Below the pieces are notes generated by a model that searched no databases, had not been told where the DNA came from, and was given only the letters and a program-made list of their open reading frames with translations. Below, in pieces: positions 8,377-17,181 of a stretch of DNA of 29,573 nt; position 1 is the first letter of the stretch, and each line of letters opens with the position of its first letter. The stretch is from Phycisphaerae bacterium (GTDB lineage Bacteria; Planctomycetota; Phycisphaerae; UBA1845): contig BQJS01000035.1 of NCBI GenBank assembly GCA_021604825.1, positions 1 to 29,573 on the forward strand. The letters are read 5' to 3'. The translations under genes and the position numbers were made by a program.

Positions 8377-8526
8377 CCTCGCAGACAGGCCCAAAACCAG
8401 GGCATTGGGGCCCCGGAGGCCCATCCACGGGGCGGCAGTGCCACCAGCGGCCGTCGCCCTTTCCGGGCTCTGGTTGGAATCTGGGTAGTCTAACCTCCGC
8501 AAATGGACTAATCCGTCAGGGCGATC

Positions 8527-8886
8527 TCAGGGACCAGGTGACGCGGAGGCGAGTGTTGAACCACCTTCCGGATCAGCGAACGCCGTGACGGCGAGAACCA
8601 TCACCTGCCGGGCGAACCACGCTTGTTCTTCGCTGTCTCCAACCGTGACTTTGCTCGTCTTGGTCCGCAGATGCTCGAGGATCGGCTTGGGTGAATGGTC
8701 AACCTTTCTAACCTCCTCGAGGTGTTCTTGCCGTTGCTTTCCTGCGTCAGGAATCTGTGCTGCTGCTGTGGCAAGCATGCTTGGCTGGTTACTCGACAAC
8801 TCAGCGGCGATGACCATCAGGAGTGCCGCGATCACGATCAGGATTCCCTTTGTCATCCGATCAAATGCGGATTCACATCCTCTCAT
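8527..8886 (-). CDS. Small membrane-anchored protein of unknown function
   Basis: The ATG at 8886 gives 119 residues and overlaps the ATPase gene by 14 bases; an internal ATG at 8856 gives 109 residues and is equally possible. A hydrophobic helix follows (GILIVIAALLMVIAA, about residues 13-28 from 8886), then a hydrophilic, probably periplasmic tail with a conserved-looking charged stretch. No family was recognised. It is the last gene of the right efflux operon, directly after the metal ATPase, and about 210 bases before the start of the left operon. Role unknown. Confidence 0.5.
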   Translation of the reverse strand: MRGCESAFDRMTKGILIVIAALLMVIAAELSSNQPSMLATAAAQIPDAGKQRQEHLEEVRKVDHSPKPILEHLRTKTSKVTVGDSEEQAWFARQVMVLAVTAFADPEGGSTLASASPGP

Positions 8887-11089
8887 CGTGTAGACCCTCT
8901 CGCTCAGTTGGTTCAAAGGATAGTGATTGCCCGTTCGCTCTACTGGCGGGTCCTCGTAGCAATCGCAAACCATTGAAAGTTACAAGAAGTGAAGCCCCAG
9001 CATCGGCTGCGATGGCCATCCAGAGATTGGCTAGACCGGGTATCGCCAGCACCAGAAACACGGCCTTAATGCCGAGGGAGAACGCAACGTTCTGAACGAT
9101 GATGTTTCTCGTTGACCGGCTGTGCCGCAACAGCCACGGAAGCTTGCGAAGGTCGTCCGTCATTAGGGCGATGTCCGCGGTTTCCAACGCCGCGTCCGTT
9201 CCAACGGTCCCCATCGCTACACCAACCGTCGCCGCAGCAAGCGCGGGCGCATCGTTGATTCCGTCTCCCACCATCACGACGTGCTTGTGAGAACGACGAA
9301 GCTCTTCGACGGCCGAGACCTTGTCGGTCGGTAACAACTCGGCACGGTACTCAAGGCCGTCGCATTCTTGGGCAATCGCCTTCGCCGTCCCCGCGTTGTC
9401 GCCGGTCAACATGACAATTCTCTCTACGCCAGTATCGCGCAGATCTCCTATGGCTTGTTTGGCCTCCGCACGAAGTCCATCAGCCAGAAGGAATACTCCC
9501 AGCGGATCACGGGTCGAGGCAAGTCCGACAGTCGTATGTTGACAATCTTCATGCTCCGTCATGATCCGGTGCATCTCGTTAGTGCACACCTTGCTTTCTT
9601 CCAGGAGCCTGTGGTTGCCGATCAAGTACTCATCGCCGTTCACCGAGGCGCGCGCTCCCTTCCCACGAATAGCTTGATAGTCCTGGCACGCGGGCGGCGT
9701 GACGTTATGTTGGCCAGAATAATCGACAATGGCTCGGGCGATGGCGTGCTCGCTACGCTGTTCGATGGCGGCGGCAATCTCCAACAGCCGGCCGGCTGGC
9801 GTTTCGTTGACGGGGATCACCTCTTGCACGACTGGTTTGCCGGCTGTTAACGTGCCGGTCTTGTCGATAGCGATAACCTTGGTTCGGCCAATCGCCTCAA
9901 GATACTCGCCGCCCTTCACCAGAACGCCATTACGTGCGGCCGCAGCCAACGCGCTGACGATGGCGATCGGCGTGGATATAACCAGTGCGCAAGGACATGC
10001 GATGACGAGCAGTACGAGGGAGCGGTAGAACCAGGTGGACCAGTTCGCGGCCAGCAGCAGCGGCGGAATGATGCACAATGCCATGGCACCGACGACGACA
10101 GCCGGTGTGTAGTAGCGCGCGAAGCGATCGACGAACTGTTCGGAGCGCGAACGTTGCGATTGGGCTTGTTCCACGAGGCGGATTACACCAGCAAGCACGG
10201 TGTCGCCGGCCAGTTTAGTGATCTCGACCGTGACCGCGCCGTCCTGGTTCAGTGTTGCGGCGAATACTTCGTCGCCAGGCACTTTCGAAATGAGGGCAGC
10301 TTCGCCAGTAATAGGCGCCTGGTTTACCGAGGTTTGGCCCTCAAGGATATTCCCATCAAGCGGGAACTTCTCGCCGGGCCGGACGACGATCCTACTGCCA
10401 ACTTGGATTCGTTCTACGTCTTGATCCTCTTCGGAACCGTCGTCCCGCAGTACGCGTGCCCTTGGCGGACTTAGCTCCATGAGCGACTGAATCGCACGGC
10501 GAGCCCGATTGACGCTCCACGTCTCCAGTACGTGCGAAACCATGAAAAGGAAGGCCACTGTCGAACCTTCCAGCCATTCGCCTAGACCGATCGCGCCGAC
10601 GACGGCAAATGTCATCAACACATTTATGTCCAGTCTGAGACAGGTGAGTGAACCGAAGGCCTTGGGGAGCACATACCGCCAAGCGGCCGCGATGGCAAGA
10701 ATGTACGCAACGACAGCAGGCCAAGTGGTATTGTGGAACTTCATGGCCGGTACGTACGAAAGAATCGCGCCTACGACCGTACCCACTGCAGCAATGATCA
10801 TCATCAAAAGAGGCCCGCGCGGAACGGTGGCTTTGATTCGGCGCGGGCGCCAAGACTCAGCATTGAGCGAGGCTTGCATCCCGGTATTCCGAATTCGGTC
10901 AATGATGTCCTCGGTACTTATTATGGACGGGTCGTGTGTTACGGTCATGCTGGCGCTCATTAGGTTGAACGACTGTTCACTGATGCCGTCGACACCTTCC
11001 AGGCATTCGCGCAACTCCTTAACTTCGTCGGGGCAGTCCATGCCCTCGACACGAAAACAAGTCGTGTGCTTCTTATCGTAAGATTGCAT
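8873..11089 (-). CDS. P1B-type metal-exporting ATPase, Zn/Cd/Pb class
   Basis: This 738-residue inner-membrane ATPase exports metal from the cytoplasm. An N-terminal HMA-like domain carries GMDCPDE (16-22), a Zn-type variant in place of CxxC. Other motifs are TGEA (261), CPC (365-367), DKTGT with phosphorylated D409, SEHA (446-449), TGDN (562) and GDGINDAP (608). K675 in TM7 and D696 in AADAGASLL of TM8 match the ZntA-type Zn/Cd/Pb site. The HP dipeptide normally found after SE is H-A here. ATG at 11089, after an AGGAAA ribosome site, is preferred over an in-frame TTG at 11128. It lies 78 bases downstream of the antiporter gene in the right efflux operon. Confidence 0.93.
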   Translation of the reverse strand: MQSYDKKHTTCFRVEGMDCPDEVKELRECLEGVDGISEQSFNLMSASMTVTHDPSIISTEDIIDRIRNTGMQASLNAESWRPRRIKATVPRGPLLMMIIAAVGTVVGAILSYVPAMKFHNTTWPAVVAYILAIAAAWRYVLPKAFGSLTCLRLDINVLMTFAVVGAIGLGEWLEGSTVAFLFMVSHVLETWSVNRARRAIQSLMELSPPRARVLRDDGSEEDQDVERIQVGSRIVVRPGEKFPLDGNILEGQTSVNQAPITGEAALISKVPGDEVFAATLNQDGAVTVEITKLAGDTVLAGVIRLVEQAQSQRSRSEQFVDRFARYYTPAVVVGAMALCIIPPLLLAANWSTWFYRSLVLLVIACPCALVISTPIAIVSALAAAARNGVLVKGGEYLEAIGRTKVIAIDKTGTLTAGKPVVQEVIPVNETPAGRLLEIAAAIEQRSEHAIARAIVDYSGQHNVTPPACQDYQAIRGKGARASVNGDEYLIGNHRLLEESKVCTNEMHRIMTEHEDCQHTTVGLASTRDPLGVFLLADGLRAEAKQAIGDLRDTGVERIVMLTGDNAGTAKAIAQECDGLEYRAELLPTDKVSAVEELRRSHKHVVMVGDGINDAPALAAATVGVAMGTVGTDAALETADIALMTDDLRKLPWLLRHSRSTRNIIVQNVAFSLGIKAVFLVLAIPGLANLWMAIAADAGASLLVTFNGLRLLRGPASRANGQSLSFEPTEREGLHDERM

Positions 11090-11167
11090 AGCCGCCCTGT
11101 TTCCTTTCGGCGTGCTCGCACCGAACAATGCTCCCAGTCTCTGCGCGATGTCGCTGTCCGATGCGAG

Positions 11168-12655
11168 TCAAAGGAACATCCATGTAACCATGATGAACAG
11201 CGGGACGAGCACAACGCCGCTATACGCCATATATCCAAAGAAGCCGGGCATAGGCACCCCCGACCGCTCTGCAATAGCCTTGACCATGAAATTCGGCCCG
11301 TTGCCAATGTAAGTCATGGCACCCATGAATACCGCACCAAGTGAGATGCCTACAAGCAGATTCTGAGGGATCGTGCCGCCGCCCGCTAGAGTAACTGTGT
11401 CGGCCGCGCTCTCCGGTGTCATCGTTGCAGCCGTTTCGAAGAACACGACGTAGGTCGGAGCGTTGTCCAGGAAACCCGACAGAGCGCCGGTCGCCCAAAA
11501 GAAACGCTCTGGTGATCCTAGCGCACCGGCCAGAGAGTTGCCGTTCGCCCGAAGAATCTCGATCGGCGCCTGCATGCAGATGAAGATCCCAATGAAGAGT
11601 GCCGCGACTTCCAAAATCGCATGATAGTTAAACTCGTTATTTGTACGGACCTGCTTGCTGGTGAACCGTAGAGATAATGCCGCCATACCGAGCATCAGTA
11701 GCTCGCGCATGAATGGGAACGGTACGAACCCCAGGCCCAAGAAGTTCTCGCCGGGCTTGACCAGCGCCACGCACAAAACCACGCCCATAAGCCAGAACAG
11801 ATTCAACTTGCCCGACAGCGTCAACTTGGTTCGCTGCGTGTCATCCAGCGTGATGTCCCGCGGCGTCTCCTTTCGATAGGCTTCACGATCCCAACAGTAG
11901 TACACTGCGAGCAGGATCACACATGTAAGCAACCACTGGGGCCACAACCGAAGCGTCCAGAAGAAATCCACGCCCTTGAGATAGCCCAGAAACAGCGGTG
12001 GATCGCCGATCGGCAAAAGACATCCACCGATGTTGCTCACGAGGAATACGAAAAAAATGACCGTGTGCTTAACATGCTTCCGTTCCGAGTTGGTTTGCAG
12101 CAGGGGGCGGATCAGTAGCATGCTCGCACCGGTAGTACCGACGAAGCTTGCAATCGCAGCACCGACGCCCAGGAAAACCGTATTCGTGCCAGGCCGTGCT
12201 ACTAAGTCACCCGTCAACGAGATTCCGCCGCTGATTACATACAGCGAGAATAGTAGTACGATGAACGGAACGTACTCCTCAAGCAGCGCGTTTTCCACAG
12301 TGGTCAGCGCTCTCTCGCAACCTTGGCTGAGAAGATATTGTGACATAGTTACTGCGGAGAAGGCTATCGCGAGCATCAGTTTGTTACTGTTGCTTTCCCA
12401 CCAAGTTTTGGCCCAGGGAACCAAAGGAAGTATCGCAATCGAAAGCAATAGTCCTACGAACGGGCCAACCGCCCAGAGATTCGGCGCGCCGTGTGTCCCG
12501 CCGGTCCTCCACGCCACAAGGTCCTCGTGCAGGAAGATCGCAGAAAGAACAGCGGCTGCGGACAGCAGTCCGAGGATGATTTCGGCTCGCTTCCACCATG
12601 CCACTGGCAGGGGTTTTGCCGGTTGCGAACTAATCTGCATACAGGCCTTACTCAC
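11168..12655 (-). CDS. NhaD-like sodium:proton antiporter (ion-transporter superfamily)
   Basis: This is a 495-residue polytopic membrane protein with about 11-12 helices. Diagnostic stretches are SNIGGCLLPIGDPPLFLG, GALSGFLDNAPTYVVFFE and TYIGNGPNFMVKAIAE, typical of NhaD-like antiporters in the ArsB/NhaD/CitT superfamily. A GTG at 12655 and an ATG at 12640 are both possible starts; neither has a strong ribosome site. The gene sits between two small exported-protein genes and the P1B ATPase, which suggests co-expression in metal stress. It could balance protons used by the RND pump or carry another ion; transport of metal oxyanions is an alternative. Substrate is inference. Confidence 0.8.
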   Translation of the reverse strand: MSKACMQISSQPAKPLPVAWWKRAEIILGLLSAAAVLSAIFLHEDLVAWRTGGTHGAPNLWAVGPFVGLLLSIAILPLVPWAKTWWESNSNKLMLAIAFSAVTMSQYLLSQGCERALTTVENALLEEYVPFIVLLFSLYVISGGISLTGDLVARPGTNTVFLGVGAAIASFVGTTGASMLLIRPLLQTNSERKHVKHTVIFFVFLVSNIGGCLLPIGDPPLFLGYLKGVDFFWTLRLWPQWLLTCVILLAVYYCWDREAYRKETPRDITLDDTQRTKLTLSGKLNLFWLMGVVLCVALVKPGENFLGLGFVPFPFMRELLMLGMAALSLRFTSKQVRTNNEFNYHAILEVAALFIGIFICMQAPIEILRANGNSLAGALGSPERFFWATGALSGFLDNAPTYVVFFETAATMTPESAADTVTLAGGGTIPQNLLVGISLGAVFMGAMTYIGNGPNFMVKAIAERSGVPMPGFFGYMAYSGVVLVPLFIMVTWMFL

Positions 12656-12687
12656 TGTGCAAGCGGCCCATTGATGAAGTACTGTCG

Positions 12688-13167
12688 TCAGTCACGGGAG
12701 TCTCCCGACGAGCGGGGCGGCATTGATGCCGCTTTGGAATTCACGGTTGCCCTGATATTGAGAACTGAGCCGTCGGATGGAACCGTCTTGAATCTCATGT
12801 CGAAGTGTACGCCTCCTCGCTTACACCGAGACAGATCGCGGAGTGTTTCCTGTTCAAGTACGGATGACGTCGCGGATAGAAGTATGACGTCGACCTGAGA
12901 CGCGACGGGGCCCGCCGCGGATCCCACTCGGTTCAGGCAACCGCTCACAACGAGACCATCCTTCCGCACGTACGCGTGGGGGTCCTGCAGTTCGACATTC
13001 TGGGGGCCTGCGAATTGAAGGGTAAGGTCCCTCGTGGCCAGCAGGTCTCGATGGTACCGGCTCTTATGCACAGCGTTCGAAATCATGATGGCCGCGACGC
13101 CGAACACATTTAGGCCGAGTATTACGTAGCCGATAATGGACATCCATTTTTCCGTGGATTTTTTCAT
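12688..13167 (-). CDS. Membrane-anchored protein, paralogue of the neighbouring lipoprotein
   Basis: The product is 159 residues with one N-terminal helix (about 9-30) and a periplasmic domain. The stretch from about residue 68 (DGLVVSG) through VDVILL to VPSDGSVLNIRATV aligns by eye with DGIVVTG, VHVELL and VPADAIATIRIKHH of the protein at 13285-13683, so the two are tandem paralogues that differ in anchoring: one helix here, a lipobox there. Two cysteines (about 77 and 115) are in the conserved region. No named family was recognised. No strong ribosome site precedes the ATG at 13167. It belongs to the right efflux operon by position and strand. Confidence 0.6.
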   Translation of the reverse strand: MKKSTEKWMSIIGYVILGLNVFGVAAIMISNAVHKSRYHRDLLATRDLTLQFAGPQNVELQDPHAYVRKDGLVVSGCLNRVGSAAGPVASQVDVILLSATSSVLEQETLRDLSRCKRGGVHFDMRFKTVPSDGSVLNIRATVNSKAASMPPRSSGDSRD

Positions 13168-13284
13168 GTCAGCATCTGAGAAAGGAATGATCTCCGATCA
13201 ACCTGAGATTTATGTTAAGAATAACTTCCGGAGCAATGTGCCCCGCAAAGGCAAGGCGGCCACATAGTCAATAATAGACATGTA

Positions 13285-13683
13285 TCAGTATCCCCTCAGG
13301 TGGTGCTTGATTCGAATCGTCGCAATGGCATCGGCTGGTACCTTCACGAGTGCCTCAAACCGCGCGTAGCGAACGCGTGAGCTGGCAAGCGGTCGATGGA
13401 CCTCAGCCCAAGCTTCGCCTAGTGTACCCTCGTCTGGTCCGAGCAGTTCTACATGTACGTGGCCGGCCGGAACAGAACGTCGCACAAAGCCTGTTACGAC
13501 GATTCCGTCATCTTGTCCATCGACGAAAATGTCTCGGAAGTACCCGCGCTCGCCAGGGTCACGTTGGAGCGCGAGTGCACCCGAACGCACGAGGTCAACT
13601 CGCCCGGCATGACATCCTGCAAGTGCCAAGCAAGCACTTGCCCAAGAAACGGCCCACTGACGTTGTTTCTGATAGCGTGTCAT
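13285..13683 (-). CDS. Small lipoprotein, tandem paralogue in efflux operon
   Basis: The product is 132 residues with an N-terminal hydrophobic segment and lipobox LALAGC (Cys24), so it is probably a lipoprotein. The mature domain has the DGIVVTGFVRR start and an IRIKHH end shared with the protein at 12688-13167; it looks like a compact beta-rich domain. AAGGGA precedes the ATG by about 7 bases, and the gene begins 29 bases after the P-II stop, consistent with operon membership. Function unknown. Confidence 0.6.
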   Translation of the reverse strand: MTRYQKQRQWAVSWASACLALAGCHAGRVDLVRSGALALQRDPGERGYFRDIFVDGQDDGIVVTGFVRRSVPAGHVHVELLGPDEGTLGEAWAEVHRPLASSRVRYARFEALVKVPADAIATIRIKHHLRGY

Positions 13684-13712
13684 GTCGCGATCCCTTCAGC
13701 GCCGCCGGTCAC

Positions 13713-14051
13713 CTAATCGAGTCGCTGCAACCTCTCTCCGGTTCGGATCTTGACCGCGTCCTCAACGTCATGGACGAAGATCTTCCCATCTCCAACGCTG
13801 CCGGTTTGTGCGGCTTGCTGTATCATCTCGAGGATGGAGTCAACATTCTCCTCATTAACAACGCACTCGAGCTTCACCATCTCGGCTGTACCATACTGGA
13901 CCGATTCACCCTCAGAATTTGAGCGTCCCCTCGCCCGCCCGAATCCCCGAACGTACGATACTGTTACGCCGGGCAACTCTGGATGCGCGTGCAACGCAGT
14001 CAAGACTGCGTCTAACCGGTGCTGCCTGACGATGGCTTTGATTTCTTTCAT
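13713..14051 (-). CDS. P-II-like signalling protein associated with metal efflux
   Basis: This 112-residue protein has the full P-II trimer fold signature: MKEIKAIVRQHRLD at the N-terminus, the T-loop region (about 38-56), B-loop TGSVGDGKIFV (83-93) and C-loop KIRTGE (101-106). The T-loop differs from GlnB/GlnK and lacks an obvious uridylylated-Tyr51 context, as in the P-II subgroup reported next to CzcA/CusA-type pumps. GGAG lies before the ATG, 27 bases after the pump gene. It probably regulates or senses state for the efflux system, not nitrogen assimilation; partner unknown. A truncated relative occurs at 2300-2401. Confidence 0.88.
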   Translation of the reverse strand: MKEIKAIVRQHRLDAVLTALHAHPELPGVTVSYVRGFGRARGRSNSEGESVQYGTAEMVKLECVVNEENVDSILEMIQQAAQTGSVGDGKIFVHDVEDAVKIRTGERLQRLD

Positions 14052-14078
14052 TGACTTTTCTCCGAGCGATTCTCCACT

Positions 14079-17000
14079 TTAGATTTCTACTTCCTTCTCG
14101 CCGGGGTCAAACCACCGGTAAACCGTAGGCAGGACGAAGAGTGTCAAGAATGTCGATGTCACCAATCCGCCAATAACGACCGTCGCCAGGGGACGTTGCA
14201 CTTCGGCGCCAGCACTGCTGGACACGGCCATCGGAAGGAATCCGAAGGCATCGGTCACGACAGTCATCAGCACCGCCCGAAGACGAACACGGGCGCTATG
14301 CCGGGCAGCTTCTTCCGGCGACATGCCTGACTTGCGTTTTTCCTGGATGTACGAGACCAGAACGACACCGTTAAGCACCGCAATGCCGCTCAATGCGATG
14401 AATCCTACACCGGCCGAGATTGAGAATGGATAGCCGCGAACCACAAGAGCGATGATGCCTCCGGTGATCGCCAACGGCACGTTCAGATAAATCAGCAAGG
14501 CAAGTCGCGACGTGCCAAACATCGTGTAGAGTAGGACGAAAATCAAAAGCAGCGCCATAGGGACCAAGACAGCCAAGCGTTTCGATGCTTCTTGAAGATT
14601 CTCAAACTGTCCGCCCCAATCGATGTACCAACCGGACGGCAGATCGAGTTCGGCACGCAACACCTCTTGGGCGTCGGTAACGAATGAGGCGAGGTCGCGC
14701 CCGCGGACATTGGCTTCGACAGTGATCCGCCGACTGATGTTTTCGCGGCTAATCTGCGCTGGGCCTTCCTCGATTTCGATGGATGCAAGCTGCGAGAGCG
14801 GGATCAATCGAGGAGCCCCATCGCCTTTCGCTGGACCGGCGATCTTGAGATCGCGGACTCGGTCGAGATCCGCGCGAACGCTATCGCCGAAGCGTACCTG
14901 AAGGGCAAAGCGTTTTTGACCCTCGAGGACAGTACCGACTTGGTTGCCACCGATCGACTCAATGACTTCGAGGATATTCTCAGCGTTGATCCCGTATCGC
15001 GCGATGGCGTCGCGATCAATCCGGATGCGCATCGTCGGCAAGCCAATGACCTGTTCAGCCTTGACATCAGCGGCACCCTGTATGCGACTAATTAGCCGCA
15101 CGACATCGTCAGCTTTTTGCTTCATCAATTCCAGGTCGTCGCCGTATATCTTGATCCCAATATCACTCCGGACGCCGGAAATCAGCTCCGAAACTCGCAA
15201 CTCGATGGGTTGGGAGAAACTAAAAATCGCCCCGGGCACATTGGCCTTTAGGCTTTCGTCGATTGCCTCAACCAGCGCCGCTTTCGTATCAAAACGCCAC
15301 GTCGATTTGTCTTTGAGAATCAAGTAGGTATCACTGATCTCCACGCCCATCGGATCGGTCGCGATTTCGGCCCGCCCCGTTCGAGACACGGTTGTCTCGA
15401 TTTCGGGAAACTCCTCCTTGAGAACACGTTCCGCATGAAGGCTGATCTCGTTTGACTTCTCCAGTGAAACACTTGGCAGCCGCCAGATTTGCAGTGCAAT
15501 CGCGCCCTCATCGAGGCGGGGCATGAATTCCGCGCCCATGAATGGCACGAAGCACATGCTGGCAACAAACACTGCGAATGCGCCGCCGAACACGCGCGCC
15601 CTGTACCCCATGATTTTTTCCAATAGCGGGTAGTACAGGCGCTTTGCGAAACGGTATAGGATGGGCTCCTTCTCCGTAACTTTCTTGAGGAACAACGATG
15701 CCAAGACCGGCATTAACGTCAAAGCGCAGATCATCGAGCCAATCAAAGCAAACACGACAGTCAACGCCATCGGGCGAAACATCTTCCCTTCAATCCCACG
15801 CAACGCCATGATCGGGAGATACACAATCGTGATGGTCATTACGCCGAACGCGACAGGACGTGCCACTTCGCGACATGCATTGCGAACAGCTTCTATGTGG
15901 GATCCAGAATCCTTCCGACGGCCCCGAAGAACACGCACGACATTCTCGATCATCACGACGGACCCGTCGACGATGATCCCGAAGTCGATCGCCCCCAAAC
16001 TCATGAGGTTGCCGCTGAGCCCCGTGATCCGCATCGCGATAAACGCGACCATCATAGACAAAGGAATAGATGAAGCGACGATCAGACCACCGCGCAGATT
16101 ACCAAGCAATAAAAGAAGCACGATGACGACCAGAAGACCACCTTCCGCTAAGTTCCAAGCGACGGTTGTGATGGTTCGGTCCACGAGTTCCGTTCGGTTG
16201 TAAAACGTGTCGATCGTGACACCCTCGGGCAGGAACTGCTTCAGCTCCTCGATCTTCTCGTCGACCGCTTGCGAGACAACGCGAGAATTCTCGCCCATCA
16301 GCATCATGACGATTCCGACGACAGCTTCCCGATTCCCGTCGCGTGTCACCGCGCCCTGCCGAATCATCGGAGCGAACTCGACGGTTCCGATGTCCTTGAC
16401 GAAGATCGGCGTACCTGCGTCGGCGTCATGCTTGACGATGATGTTCCCCAGATCCTCTGCCGTCTCTACAAGCCCTTCGCCTCGGATTAAGTACTGCTCG
16501 CCATGGTGCTCGATGTAACCGCCACCAACGTTGCGATTGTTGTCCCGCAGCGCTTCAAGGATATCGCCCACCGGTATGTCCAAAGCAGCCAGGCGGTCAG
16601 GATCGAGCGTGACCTGGTAAGTTTTCAGTTCACCGCCAAACGCGTTGATCTCCACCACACCGGGGACGCTGCGAAGTTGGTAGTTGACATACCAGTCGAG
16701 GATCGTCCGAAGCTCCATCGGCGTGTGGTTTTCACCGCGCACCTCGAACTGGTAGATTTCCCCGAGGCCGGTTGAGATCGGACCCATCTCGGGTTCGCCG
16801 TAGCCCTCTGGAATCTGCGCGCGGGCCTCGACAAGCCGCTCGCCTACAAGCTGACGCGCCCAATAGATGTCCGTCCCTTCCTCGAAGACGACCGTGACAA
16901 CGGACAAGCCAAATTTCGATACGGAGCGAACTTCTTCAATGGCCGGAAGACCACTCATCGAGGTTTCCACCGGGAACGTGATAAAGCGCTCGACCTCTTC

Positions 17001-17171
17001 TGGCGGAAGTCCGGGGGAGTTCGCTAGGATTTGTACCTGGACGTTGGTCACATCCGGAACAGCATCCATTGGAAGTTTGGTCAGGGAATCCAGGCCTACG
17101 AGCACGACCATGAACCAAAGGACGAGGACCAGAAATCGATTATTCAGTGAAAAGTCAATAATTCTTGACAT
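14079..17171 (-). CDS. czcA: CzcA-type heavy-metal efflux RND permease (right operon)
   Basis: This is a 1030-residue RND antiporter. ATG at 17171 is chosen because GGAG sits 6 bases upstream and the product begins with the standard MSRIIDFSLNNR. Upstream codons back to 17267 overlap the adaptor gene and add a non-family extension. The TM4 motif LGAIDFGIIVDGSVVMIEN holds D396, D402 and E409, matching the CzcA proton-relay set and the Zn/Co/Cd/Ni class. The periplasmic loops contain the usual VRSVSKFGLS and GPISTGLGEI stretches. It starts 10 bases after the adaptor gene. Channel, adaptor and pump for a full tripartite complex are all present in this operon. Confidence 0.94.
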   Translation of the reverse strand: MSRIIDFSLNNRFLVLVLWFMVVLVGLDSLTKLPMDAVPDVTNVQVQILANSPGLPPEEVERFITFPVETSMSGLPAIEEVRSVSKFGLSVVTVVFEEGTDIYWARQLVGERLVEARAQIPEGYGEPEMGPISTGLGEIYQFEVRGENHTPMELRTILDWYVNYQLRSVPGVVEINAFGGELKTYQVTLDPDRLAALDIPVGDILEALRDNNRNVGGGYIEHHGEQYLIRGEGLVETAEDLGNIIVKHDADAGTPIFVKDIGTVEFAPMIRQGAVTRDGNREAVVGIVMMLMGENSRVVSQAVDEKIEELKQFLPEGVTIDTFYNRTELVDRTITTVAWNLAEGGLLVVIVLLLLLGNLRGGLIVASSIPLSMMVAFIAMRITGLSGNLMSLGAIDFGIIVDGSVVMIENVVRVLRGRRKDSGSHIEAVRNACREVARPVAFGVMTITIVYLPIMALRGIEGKMFRPMALTVVFALIGSMICALTLMPVLASLFLKKVTEKEPILYRFAKRLYYPLLEKIMGYRARVFGGAFAVFVASMCFVPFMGAEFMPRLDEGAIALQIWRLPSVSLEKSNEISLHAERVLKEEFPEIETTVSRTGRAEIATDPMGVEISDTYLILKDKSTWRFDTKAALVEAIDESLKANVPGAIFSFSQPIELRVSELISGVRSDIGIKIYGDDLELMKQKADDVVRLISRIQGAADVKAEQVIGLPTMRIRIDRDAIARYGINAENILEVIESIGGNQVGTVLEGQKRFALQVRFGDSVRADLDRVRDLKIAGPAKGDGAPRLIPLSQLASIEIEEGPAQISRENISRRITVEANVRGRDLASFVTDAQEVLRAELDLPSGWYIDWGGQFENLQEASKRLAVLVPMALLLIFVLLYTMFGTSRLALLIYLNVPLAITGGIIALVVRGYPFSISAGVGFIALSGIAVLNGVVLVSYIQEKRKSGMSPEEAARHSARVRLRAVLMTVVTDAFGFLPMAVSSSAGAEVQRPLATVVIGGLVTSTFLTLFVLPTVYRWFDPGEKEVEI

Positions 17172-17181
17172 GGTAGCTCCG

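Noticed and set aside
8395..8430. GC-rich palindromic stretch around GGGGCCCC as a terminator of the right operon
   Set aside because: The stem is short and no T-tract follows on the minus strand.
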